A DNA stretch of 64,000 nt from Crithidia fasciculata (taxonomy: Eukaryota > Euglenozoa > Kinetoplastea > Trypanosomatida > Trypanosomatidae): positions 1,007,501 through 1,071,500 of the forward strand of contig CM003432.1 in NCBI GenBank assembly GCA_000331325.2. The letters are read 5' to 3'. Positions 14,269 through 22,874 of the stretch are shown piece by piece. Below the pieces are notes generated by a model. It saw nothing but the letters and a program-made list of their open reading frames with translations. It was not told the DNA's origin and did no database searches. A program made the position numbers and the translations under genes. The first letter of the stretch is position 1. The number at the start of each line of letters is the position of its first letter.

Positions 14269-14357
14269 CGCCCGTCAGTAAAGTGCATAAATACGTTTTC
14301 CACACGCTGTCATTCGGTTTTCTTCAATAGTTTGTCGTATAGAACATCACGTGAGCG
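14269..14357 (-). ncRNA. Box C/D snoRNA-like element, family B (representative copy)
   Basis: Minus-strand element of about 89 nt covering the most conserved landmark of the unit. C-box-like GTGATGT is at 14344-14350 and D box CTGA at 14275-14278. A weak 5-bp terminal stem, CGCTC with GGGCG, can form near the ends (about 14353-14357 with 14269-14273) with one G-U pair. The presumed guide is antisense to TAAAGTGCATAAAA. It resembles a 5.8S rRNA segment only over AAAGTGC, too short to call a target. Present in all units. The conservation is clear but the snoRNA assignment is tentative. Confidence 0.4.
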
Positions 14358-14444
14358 CGCGCACACCGCAGCGTGCACACCAGGTGCCACACCGGCCCCG
14401 CACAGCCACGGACACACAGCCACAGGCGCACCGGCAGCCGTGCA

Positions 14445-14562
14445 GCGGAGAGTCAGATTTCAAGGACTAGAGTTTACCTCTCATGGTGGCGCGCAGCAGC
14501 AGAGCCGCAGCGCAGCGCAGTCGGATATATGCTTGTTCTCATTGCTCATCACGCTCCTCCGC
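14445..14562 (-). ncRNA. Box C/D snoRNA candidate, family A1 (representative copy), double guide to SSU rRNA 5' end
   Basis: Minus-strand RNA of about 118 nt. C box GTGATGA is at 14546-14552 and D box CTGA at 14453-14456. The terminal stem pairs GCGGAGGAG (14554-14562) with CTCTCCGC (14445-14452) around one bulged G. Two stretches are antisense to SSU rRNA as I recall it for trypanosomatids (CATATGCTTGTTTCAAGGAC). Upstream of the D box the plus strand reads TTTCAAGGACT, an 11-nt match extended by a G-U pair. Upstream of a CCGA sequence usable as D' (14521-14524) it reads ATATGCTTGTT (14527-14537). The fifth-nucleotide rule predicts 2'-O-methylation at the C of GUUUC and at the second A of CAUAUGC. 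The latter corresponds to yeast 18S A28 and human A27, modified by snR74 and U27. Other copies of this arm have the D box near 6741, 7841 (degraded), 8989, 10086, 11181, 12289, 13370, 15535, 16612, 17695 and 18317. Confidence 0.8.
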
Positions 14563-14743
14563 GCACAGCCACACACCCATCCTTGCTCTTCCTCCCACCA
14601 TCCATCGCACCGCTCACCAACACACGGGGGACGAGCGAAGTGTAGGTTGGACCACACCTGCACACACACAAACACACACCTAGACAGAGAGCCCACACAG
14701 CGGCAGCCACACCAGCCGCGCAAGTCAGCGGATGACGCTTAAC

Positions 14744-14838
14744 AGAAGTTCAGTCAACGGGCCGCATTCCGCGGCGCTTCAGAGGAGCCGCCGCGAGGCA
14801 GCCCCCATTGATTGTTGTATGTTCTGCATCATGCTTGC
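14744..14838 (-). ncRNA. Box C/D-like element, family D (weak, representative copy)
   Basis: On the minus strand an ATGATGC C-box-like sequence (14826-14832) is followed by CTGA at 14750-14753. An internal CTGA, usable as D', lies within the GCTTCAGAGG (plus-strand) segment. The intervening sequence is well conserved between units. The terminal stem is poor, with only about three convincing pairs, and another CTGA near 14725 could equally be the 3' end. I list it because of position and conservation, not as a firm gene. Confidence 0.25.
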
Positions 14839-14845
14839 ACGCACA

Positions 14846-14894
14846 GCAGCGCAGGGCAGCGCAGGGCAGCGCAGGGCAGCGCAGGGCAGCGCAC
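14846..14894 (+). repeat. 10-bp G-rich minisatellite inside the unit, potential G-quadruplex
   Basis: Short tandem repeats of GCAGGGCAGC (period 10) between family C and family D. The copy number varies from unit to unit. This unit and the one at about 12,683-12,730 carry four GGG tracts separated by 7-nt loops, which satisfies the usual G-quadruplex pattern on the plus strand. Other units have fewer or interrupted tracts, for example near 15,927-15,970 and 17,009-17,050. Confidence 0.7.
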
Positions 14895-14906
14895 CACGCA
14901 CGCCAC

Positions 14907-15013
14907 AGCGACGGTCAGCCGTTCGTATTGCATTGGTTTGACTTCACGCGCGCGGCCACGCGTGGGTGACGCCATCCGATTATTGGTCGATTGATTATGC
15001 ATCACGCGTCGCT
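14907..15013 (-). ncRNA. Box C/D snoRNA candidate, family C (representative copy), target unknown
   Basis: Minus-strand element of about 107 nt. A C-box-like GTGATGC is at 14999-15005 and D box CTGA at 14915-14918. They are bracketed by a 7-bp terminal stem, AGCGACG (within 15006-15013) with CGTCGCT (within 14907-14914). The same arrangement recurs in the neighbouring units, for example at 15986-16092. The presumed guide upstream of the D box is antisense to CCGTTCGTATTGCATTGG (plus strand, 14919-14936), which I do not recognise in rRNA. The last C-box base is C instead of the canonical A. The strength and placement of the stem are the main evidence. Confidence 0.6.
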
Positions 15014-15066
15014 CCGTGCCCGCACAGCCACGGACACACAGCCACAGGCGCACCGGCAGCCGTGCA

Positions 15067-15183
15067 GCGGAGAGTCAGATTTCAAGGACTAGAGTTTGCA
15101 TCTCATGGTGCGCGCAAGCAGCAAGCCGCAGCACAGCGCAGTCGGATATATGCTTGTTCTCATTGCTCATCACACTCCCCCGC
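15067..15183 (-). ncRNA. Box C/D snoRNA candidate, family A2 (representative copy), diverged second copy in the unit
   Basis: Second occurrence of the A element within the unit, on the minus strand. C box GTGATGA is at 15167-15173 and D box CTGA at 15075-15078. The two SSU-antisense stretches are the same as in A1. Differences lie mainly in the 5' stem arm, GCGGGGGAGT instead of GCGGAGGAGC. Pairing with CTCTCCGC is kept because an A-U pair becomes G-U. Further upstream the sequence is unrelated to A1. Copies of this arm have the C box near 7481, 8621 (degraded), 9708, 10809 (degraded), 11915, 13008, 14088, 16245 and 17328. Both arms should give RNAs with the same two predicted target sites. 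Confidence 0.75.
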
Positions 15184-18100
15184 GCACAGCCACACACCTG
15201 TGCTGGTGAAGAAGGGAAATGGTACAGGCAAGGGGCCCGCGCGCACACAGAGACACATACAAATGCAGTCACGCGCACACACACCTCGCGTAAGCGCAAC
15301 AGTGCCGCAATGTCCCCAACACAATCACAGCAGCCCGCGCAGCCAGCGTCGCCCGTCAGTAAAGTGCATAAAATACGTTTTCCACACGCGTGTCATTCGG
15401 TTTTCTTCAATAGTTTGTCGTATAGAACATCACGTGAGCGCGCGCACCCGCAGCGTGCACACCAGGTGCCACACCGGCCCCGCACAGCCACGGACACACA
15501 GCCACAGGCGCACCGGCAGCCGTGCAGCGGAGAGTCAGATTTCAAGGACTAAGTTTACATCTCATGTGTCGCGCAGCAGCAGAGCCGCAGCACAGCGAGT
15601 CGGATATATGCTTGTTCTCATTGCTCATCACGCTCCTCCGGCGACAGCCACACACCCATCCTTGCTCTTCCTCCCACCATCCATCGGCACCGCTCACCAA
15701 CACACGGGCGGGACGAGCGAGTGTAGGTTGGAGCCACCCTGCACACACACAACACACACACCTAGACAGAGAGCCCACACAGCGGCAGCCACACCAGCCG
15801 CGCAAGTCACGCATGACGCTTAACAGAAGTTCAGTCAACGGGCCGCATTCCGCGGCGCTTCAGAGGGAGCCGCCGCGAGGCAGCCCCCCAGTGATTGTTG
15901 TATGTTCTGCATCATGCTTGCACGCACAGCAGCGCAGGGCAGCAGGCACGCAGGGCAGCGCAGGGCAGCGCACCACGCACGCCACAGCGACGGTCAGCCG
16001 TTCGTATTGCATTGGTTTGACTTCACGCGCGCGCCACCGCGTGGGTGACGCCATCCGATTATTGGTCGATTGATTATGCATCACGCGTCGCTCCGTGCCC
16101 GCACAGCCACGGACACACAGCCACAGGCGCACCGGCAGCCGCAGCGCGGAGAGTCAGATTTCAAGACTAGAGTTTGCATCTCATGGTGGCGCGCAGCAGC
16201 AGAGCCGCAGCCAGCGCAGTCGGATATATGCTTGTTCTCATTGCTCATCACACTCCCCCGCGCACAGCCACACACCTGTGCTGGTGAAGAAGGGAAATGG
16301 TACAGGCAAGGGCCCGCGCGCACACAGAGAGACACATACAAATGCAGTCACGCGCACACACACCTCGCGTAGCGCAACAGTGCCGCAATGTCCCCAACAC
16401 AATCACAGCAGCCCGCGCAGCCAGCGTCGCCCGTCAGTAAAGTGCATAAAATACGTTTTCCACACGCGTGTCATTCGGTTTTCTTCAATAGTTTGTCGTA
16501 TAGAACATCACGTGAGCGCGCGCCACCCGCAGCGTGCACACCAGGTGCCACACCGGCCCGCACAGCCACGGACACACAGCCACAGGCGCACCGGCAGCCG
16601 TGCACGGAGAGTCAGATTTCAAGGACTAGAGTTTACATCTCATGGTGGCGCGCAGCAGCAGAGCCGCAGCACAGCGCAGTCGGATATATGCTTGTTCTCA
16701 TTGCTCATCACGCTCCTCCGCGCACAGCCACACACCCATCCTTGCTCTTCCTCCCACCATCCATCGGCACGCTCACCAACACACGGGCGGGACGAGCGAA
16801 GTGTAGGTTGGACCACACCTGCACACACACAAACACACACCTAGACAGGAGACCACACAGCGGCAGCCACACCAGCCGCGCAAGTCAGGCGATGACGCTT
16901 AACAGAAGTTCAGTCAACGGGCCGCATTCCGCGGCGCTTCAGAGGGAGCCGCCGCGAGGCAGCCCCCCAGTGATTGTTGTATGTTCTGCATCATGCTTGC
17001 ACGCACAGCCGCAGGCAGCGCAGGGCACGCAGGGCAGCGCAGGGCAGCGCACCACGCACGCCACAGCGACGGTCAGCCGTTCGTATTGCATTGGTTTGAC
17101 TTCACGCGCGCGCCACCGCGTGGGTGACGCCATCCGATTATTGGTCGATTGATTATGCATCACGCGTCGCTCCGTGCCCGCACAGCCACGGACACACAGC
17201 GCACAGGCGCCACCGGCAGCGCGTGCAGCGGAGAGTCAGATTTCAAGACTAGAGTTTGCATCTCATGGTGGCGCGCAGCAGCAGAGCCGCAGCGCAGCGC
17301 AGTCGGATATATGCTTGTTCTCATTGCTCATCACGCTCCTCCGCGCACAGCCACACCCCTGTGCTAGTGAAGAAGGGAAATGGTACAGGCAAGGGGCCCG
17401 CGCGCACACAGAGACACACACAAATGCAGTCACGCGCACACACACACCTCGCGTAAGCGCAACAGTGCCGCAATGTCCCCAGCACAATCACAGCACCCCG
17501 CGCAGCCAGCGTCGCCCATCAGTAAAGTGCATAAAATACGTTTTCCACACGCGTGTCATTCGGTTTTCTTCAATAGTTTGTCGTATAGAACATCACGTGA
17601 GCGCGCGCACCCACAGCGTGCACACCAGTGCCACACCGGCCCCGCACAGCCACGACACACAGCCACAGGCGCACCGGCAGCCGTGCGGCGAGAGTCAGAT
17701 TTCAAGGACTAGAGTTTACATCTCAGGTGGCGCGCAGCAGCAGAGCCGCGCACAGCGCAGTCGGATATATGCTTGTTCTCATTGCTCATCACGCTCCTCC
17801 GCGACACAGCCACACCCACTCCTTGCTCTTCCTCCCACCATCCATCGGCACCGCTCACCAACACACGGGCGGGACGAGCGAAGTGTAGGTTGGACCACAC
17901 CTGCCACACAACACAAACACACACTAGACAAGAGCCACACAGCGGCAGCCACACCAGCCGCGCAAGTCAGCGGATAGACGCTGTAACAGAAGTTCAGTTC
18001 AACGGCCGCATTCCGCGCCGCTTGCGAGGAGCCGCCGCAGGCAGCCCCCCAGTGATTGTATGTATGTTACTCATGTCATGCTTGCACGCCAGCAGAGCGG

Positions 18101-18478
18101 CAGCGAGGCCGAGGGGCCAAGGGCAAGGCGCCACCCACGCCCCACGCGACGCTCAGACCGTTCGTTATTGCATTGGTTGACTTCACGCGCGGCCACCGCG
18201 TGGGTGACGCCATCCGATTATTGGTCGATTGATTATGCATCACGCGTCGCTCCGTGCCCGCACCGCGCACACACACTCCGCCCACCCACACCCCGAGCAG
18301 CGCGCGGAGCGGCAGTTCAGATTTCAAGGACTAGAGTTTACATCTCATGGTGGCGCGCAGCAGCAGAGCCGCACGTGCCAGCGCCAGTCGGTATATGCTT
18401 GTATCTCATTGGCTCATCACGCTCCTCCGCGCACAGCCACACACCTGTGCTGGTGAAGAAGGGAAGTGGTACAAGTAG

Positions 18479-19466
18479 GGAACTTTAGAGAGAGGATTAG
18501 TATGTGTTAAACAGAGTGTAGGAGGGCTTAATAAAAAGAGGTGAACAGTCGGAAATTCGCGATTGCAGGCAGTGGGCGTGACACGAGGGAACACTGGATG
18601 GAAGGAGGCACATAAGAGTTAGTAGCGAAAGAGTGTTTAAAAGTAGAGAGCAAAGAAAGGAAAGATGAGAGAAGTTGGTCTGCGCGTATGTGGCGCTGTG
18701 AAGATTAATGACGGTAGAGGAAAAGAGCATATTTTAAATTGAGGCATTTAAAGCATGCAAAGTGTTTTCTCAGGAGACCGAAAAAACTGGGATGCGTCCG
18801 CGCATAGTTAAAGCTGCGTCGCACGCATTCACGAGTGGAAAAGGCCCGAGTCGCACTGATGGGACGTCTCATGGATCAAAACTCATTGGTTCCTGTATCG
18901 CACCTCAGCTGATCAAAAACGAATGATAGCCAAAAAGGATTTTGAGATGCCGTCCTTTCTGTATTGCAGATTAGCGGTGTTAGCTGCTCTTGTTTTTTTC
19001 TTTAATCGCGTTTACGTGCGACCTCCTTGCTTCAGTGGAAAGGAAAGTGTTGCACCGTTGTTGCGTCAAGTTCCGCGTTGATGTCGCGGTGGTTGTTACG
19101 GAGCGCGCAGTCAGCTGATGCTCCGGTGACCACGCGCTGTTCACATCGCATTCTCCGCGTGCTACAGGAAGTGCTGCACCTTGCAGCCTCAAAGGCGCGG
19201 CGCAACTGTTTTTGCTGATCAGCGATGAGAGAAAAACACAGCGCTGATAGCTCTCTCAATCAGTGCGTGGCCTTTTTTCATAGCGGCAAGCTAGCTTTCT
19301 CTGCTGGACACGCAGCTTGACAGCTTTTGGGAGGCTCAAAAACAAGTTGACATTGACGCCGCAGCCTCCAGGCATGTGTGTGCGTGCGTGCGATGGTCTT
19401 AATTGGCGCGCTTTTATCTTGCACAGGTGGGGGCAGCACTGGATAGGGAACAAACAGTCAGTCAGC
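18479..19466. other. Noncoding spacer between PCID2-like gene and array
   Basis: About 1 kb of unique sequence that abruptly replaces the repeat near 18478. No credible coding frame. The minus strand has pyrimidine-rich runs, for example complementary to the purine-rich 18,480-18,740. It would hold the 3' UTR of the PCID2-like gene and whatever separates it from the first snoRNA unit to be transcribed. Confidence 0.55.
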
Positions 19467-21111
19467 TCACTGCGCACCTTGGAGAAGAGGAAACGGGGCT
19501 TTCTTAGACAATACTAAGGTTTTGTGCTCGTGTGAGTAGTACCCACGTATGTATCCTCGAGCGATCAGCTTTGCCGTCCACAGCGCCATCCGATCCTCAT
19601 CCATGATAGTATCGGGATCGGCAAGCTCTGCGTCCGCGTTGCCTTCCGCTCCCTCGCGCCTCCGCTTCTTTTGCGCGGATGAGAGCTTCTTTTTCTCTCC
19701 TGACTTTGTGATGAAGTTGTACGCCGCCAGCAACGTGGCGATGGTGATGCGGCTGTTGTCGGTATCAGGGAGAGCCGCCATCGCCGCATGCACGCGCGCC
19801 ACCATCATTAAGTAGCACAAGATGCGCGCTTGCTGGAGAATAAGATACACGCCGCGGCGGTGAAAAACGCCTGCGTTGGCGTCGAGAGCGTGGGAAAAGC
19901 GCACGGGGTTGCCCTGCTCGATGGACCACACAAGCGAGGCAAACAGACGCGGAAGCATGTCTCCGTCAGCTCGCAAAATTTCAGCCGGAATGCGAAGTCC
20001 GCTCGCTACACCGGCGACCACTAAAAAGAAGCGCACACGCTCCTTGTTCAACCGCTGCGGCTCGTTCCCGAACCCAGCAGGCGGGAGTAGCGTGTAGGCG
20101 TCGCGTAGCGTGCGATGGGCCTCCTCCAGCTGACGCTCATAGAGGCGCATCCTGCCCTTGTAGTAGTAGTACGTGACGACCTCGGAGATCATGTGACGCG
20201 AAGGGTGCAGAATGGAGCGGGAATTCTCTTCTGCCGACTCGGCCACCTTCTCAGCGTGCTCCACGGCACCCAGCAGCACCGCACACTGATGCGTGTTGTA
20301 CCGTTGAAAGAGGATAATTAAAAGACCGTTGACGAGAGCCAAAGCACCGCGGCGCCGCGAGTGCTCTGGTGCCTCATCCGCGTCGACGGACTGCAGAGCC
20401 ACCAACAACTTCCGCCACGTGCGAATCACGTGGCCAATGGACGCGTCGATCGCGCTTCCGCTGGCGTGGCGGGCGACCTGGGGAATGCGGTGGACAAAGT
20501 AGAGCAGCACGAGCGTGTCCCATCCGACAGTGCCAGGGGTGTTGTTGTCGCGCCGCGGCGGGTAGTAGTCGCGGTTCATGGAATGGCTCCTCTGGAAGGA
20601 CTCGAAGGCGTACAGGAGCCCCTTCAGCAGCGTCGTCTTGCACACCACGCTCCCAGTCGGCATCGGCGGCAGAACTCCACTCCCCGCATTCGGCGCTGTC
20701 CGCGGGAGTGGTACCGTTAACTGCTTCTGCCTCACCGCGCACAGACATGCGGGTGCGGCGCTGGAGCTCGACGAGGGCACCGGCAACGGCAACACGCACC
20801 ACCGTTTCGCGGCATTCGTGGCGCTCCTCATTCGCCGCCGCCCTCTGCGAGTGGGACGCGTCACCGGTACGGAAAAGTCGCAGCGTTGCTCCGTGGGCGT
20901 GGAGATACCTCCTGCAGCTCTCGTCTATCGTAAGCTGCATCGCGCGGATTGCCTCGAACACGGTGGCCTCGCCGTCACTCTCGAGGCGAAGGGCAATGCC
21001 TCGCTCTGCCTTGGCTATGACATCCTTCAGGATGATGCCGTTGCGTGAGCAGATCGCAGTAGTGGCGCTCTGGACCCATCCACCGTCAATCTGAAAACGC
21101 CAATCGCTCAT
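19467..21111 (-). CDS. PCID2/Thp1-family PCI-domain protein (one apparent frameshift)
   Basis: PCI-domain protein of the PCID2 (human) / Thp1 (yeast) family, a TREX-2 component linking transcription to mRNA export; the related Csn12 is also possible. The N terminus is in one frame from the ATG at 21111 (MSDWRFQIDGGWVQ). The C-terminal 400 or so residues are in another frame that ends at 19467. The C-terminal half is diagnostic: GWDTLVLLYFVHRI, YYYYKGRMRLYERQLEEA, SIEQGNPVRF, RRGVYLILQQARI, then the winged-helix end ARGYIRGYYSHEHKTLVLSK, which closely resembles the PCID2 C terminus. The frames meet somewhere around 20640-20760, where both are open and no long homopolymer marks the spot. On the minus strand a pyrimidine tract at about 21,165-21,190 precedes the ATG, as expected for trans-splicing. 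A sequencing indel is more likely than a pseudogene, because both parts keep good protein character. Confidence 0.8.
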
Positions 21112-21878
21112 GGTGCTTGGCGTTGTACGTCTGTTATGCGCTCACCACCGCGTGCTGCTGCACGAGCGCCACAAAGAACGAGAAAGAAAAGAGATTATGT
21201 GCGACGTAGAAAAAAAAACGATCTTCACACCTCTTGTCTCAGGGATCTGCCTTGGGGATTGAAAGAGAGAGAAAAGAGAGTTGTGTGTACCGTACGCGTC
21301 GCTTGTCCTCAAGACGGCTAAAGTAGGACTGGCGTCAACCACGGCAGACGACAAGGGAGGAGACGGAGAGGAGCAGCGAAGAAAAGAGTTGCAGAGGAAA
21401 AGCAGAAAGAAAAAAAGTAGATTTTCCAAGTTTGTGTTTCCACACCACATGCATGTGAAGGCTCTGCGAGCGCGGCGTGACCCCTCCATTGCATTTTAGC
21501 GGGAAGGTCTAAGGCACATACCAAATAAAGAGAAAGAGGGCTTTAAAGTGGGACACACGTCTTTAAAATTTTAAACAAGCTCTCTATGCTTTTTGCTTTG
21601 CAGTAGCTTTCAGTGTTGTGGAAAAGTACGCGTGCTGCTTTGGGCACGCCCGAGTGAAGACCAGCAGTTCCCTTCCTCCTTAATCATCACAGTGTGATGA
21701 AGTAAGCTCCGTTGTGGTGCTTGCATCCCGGCTGCGATGCTGAGTACAGAGAAATAACAGGCTTCTAGACGGCTTTGTTCCAGCAAGCTCCTCCTTCGTC
21801 GCCGCAGAGTCTTGTTCGCTTGCGCCGTCACGACCACAATCACCCACCCAAACAACGCCAGCGGAGAAGGGCACGCCG
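21112..21878. other. Intergenic region
   Basis: About 770 bp. It contains the 3' UTR of the TRM9-like gene and, next to 21111, a CT-rich minus-strand tract that probably directs spliced-leader addition to the PCID2-like mRNA. No gene seen. Confidence 0.5.
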
Positions 21879-22874
21879 TCACGCACGCTCCAGCACCACG
21901 CACCAGTTCTCCTTGTCGAAGTATGAAGCTTTGATCTCGGCGGGAATGCCTCCATCGCAGGCAGATGCCGCGCGGCACAGTTGCTCCAACTCGCCCTCAG
22001 CGAAGAAGTGGTAGTAGCGGTGGAACACCTGCTGTGCCTCATCGTACTTCTGGTTGCGCTCCCACCGCACAAGGCCGTCGCCCGTCTCCGGATCAACCGG
22101 TCGCTTTACGCGGCCCGTCTGCTCGCGTGCCCACACATAGATGAGCACCAAACCACCGTGGGGACGGACAAGCCGCAGGAGTTCCCGCACCGCGTCGACG
22201 CGGCGGTCGTGGCTGGCGTAGTGGTGAATGACGGCGATGCTGATAGCAGCATCGAAAAGTCCACCCCGCAGCGGCGACCGCAGCGCATCGCAGCGAACGG
22301 TGTCCGTCCGTGGCTGCACCTCCGTCGACACAGGAGTCACGGCGTCCTCGGCAACCTTGCGGGCACGCTTGCTTTGGTAGAGGTGGTGCGCTTGCTCGTG
22401 GTGCATGTTGGGGTCCACGAAGGGCCGCTGGGTCGACCGCAGGAGCTCCTCGCTGTAGTCGAGACCGACCACGTACCGGTGTGTTGGGACAGTAGATGTA
22501 GCGAGAGGTTGCTGTGCCTCTGCGCCGGTTTCTTCGCTCTCAATGACGGTGGGCAGTGTTGTGCTGGCGGCGAGACGCTGCGCCGCGGCAAAGTACTTCC
22601 CGTTGCCGCAGCCCATATCCGCAACGAGTGCGAACGGCGGAAGTGCCGCCAAAAATGCGCTGACGCGTGGCCATGCCTTGTACCGCGTCCCGGAGAAATG
22701 CTCCGAAATGGCGCTGTAGACGTCATGCACGTACTGCCGCTCGTAAGCCACGGCATCAGTGCTAGACTTCGGATACTCCAGTGTCTGATCCGCTATGGCG
22801 ACTGGGCGTGCATCTTCTGTGCGGGGCCGTTTCTCATCTGGGGCTACGAGGGAATTAGTGGCGTCGGCCGACAT
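21879..22874 (-). CDS. TRM9: TRM9/ALKBH8-type tRNA wobble-uridine carboxyl methyltransferase
   Basis: SAM-dependent methyltransferase of about 331 residues that would form mcm5U at the wobble position of certain tRNAs, together with a TRM112 partner. I chose the ATG at 22874 (MSADATNSLV). The upstream extension of the open frame is low-complexity and outside the family. Family signatures include EKQYVHDVY-like AYERQYVHDVYSAISEHFSGTRYKAWP, motif I VADMGCGNGKY, VVGLDYSEELL, then FDAAISIAVIHHYAS and RLVRPHGGLVLIYVWA, with the C-terminal FHRYYHFFAEGELEQL typical of the family. Two insertions are seen: one after motif I (PTVIESEETGAEAQQ) and a longer one before RCDALRSPL. It sits in the minus-strand polycistron without obvious functional neighbours. 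Confidence 0.9.
   Translation of the reverse strand: MSADATNSLVAPDEKRPRTEDARPVAIADQTLEYPKSSTDAVAYERQYVHDVYSAISEHFSGTRYKAWPRVSAFLAALPPFALVADMGCGNGKYFAAAQRLAASTTLPTVIESEETGAEAQQPLATSTVPTHRYVVGLDYSEELLRSTQRPFVDPNMHHEQAHHLYQSKRARKVAEDAVTPVSTEVQPRTDTVRCDALRSPLRGGLFDAAISIAVIHHYASHDRRVDAVRELLRLVRPHGGLVLIYVWAREQTGRVKRPVDPETGDGLVRWERNQKYDEAQQVFHRYYHFFAEGELEQLCRAASACDGGIPAEIKASYFDKENWCVVLERA

Larger units (their letters stand above)
6525..18478 (-). repeat. Tandem array of ~11 copies of a 1.08 kb unit: candidate snoRNA gene cluster
   Basis: Head-to-tail units share the landmark GTCAGTAAAGTGCATAAAA (plus strand) at about 6561, 7673, 8810 (altered), 9903, 11001, 12109, 13194, 14274, 15355, 16433 and 17519 (altered). 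Spacing is 1,078-1,086 bp in the right-hand part and 1,085-1,137 bp on the left. The array begins part-way through a unit near 6525 and breaks off near 18478. Each unit carries a block of about 190 bp twice, the two occurrences about 630 and 450 bp apart in alternation, so the unit is itself a duplicated and diverged composite. Read on the minus strand, the direction of both flanking genes, the block contains box C/D snoRNA features; other C/D-like elements lie between. Units between about 12.1 and 17.5 kb are nearly identical. Those at 7.3-9.9 kb and after 17.9 kb differ mainly by single-base indels. Trypanosomatid snoRNA genes are known to occur as repeated clusters processed from polycistronic RNA. 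Confidence 0.9.

Noticed and set aside
14560-14700. Possible H/ACA hairpin (CCAAC...GTTGG arms) between families A1 and D on the minus strand
   Set aside because: A short hairpin can be drawn, but no proper pseudouridylation pocket and AGA box spacing could be fitted.
13912-15823. Long plus-strand open frames across the array (up to 285 codons, e.g. 13912-14742 and 14966-15823)
   Set aside because: They run against the polycistron, are His/Thr/Arg-rich low-complexity translations of CA-rich repeat, and break in most units. The minus-strand RNA reading explains the conservation better.
6525-18478. Array as telomeric, spliced-leader, 5S or minicircle repeat
   Set aside because: No TTAGGG repeats, no spliced-leader exon, no 5S or tRNA-like sequence and no minicircle conserved block were found in the unit.
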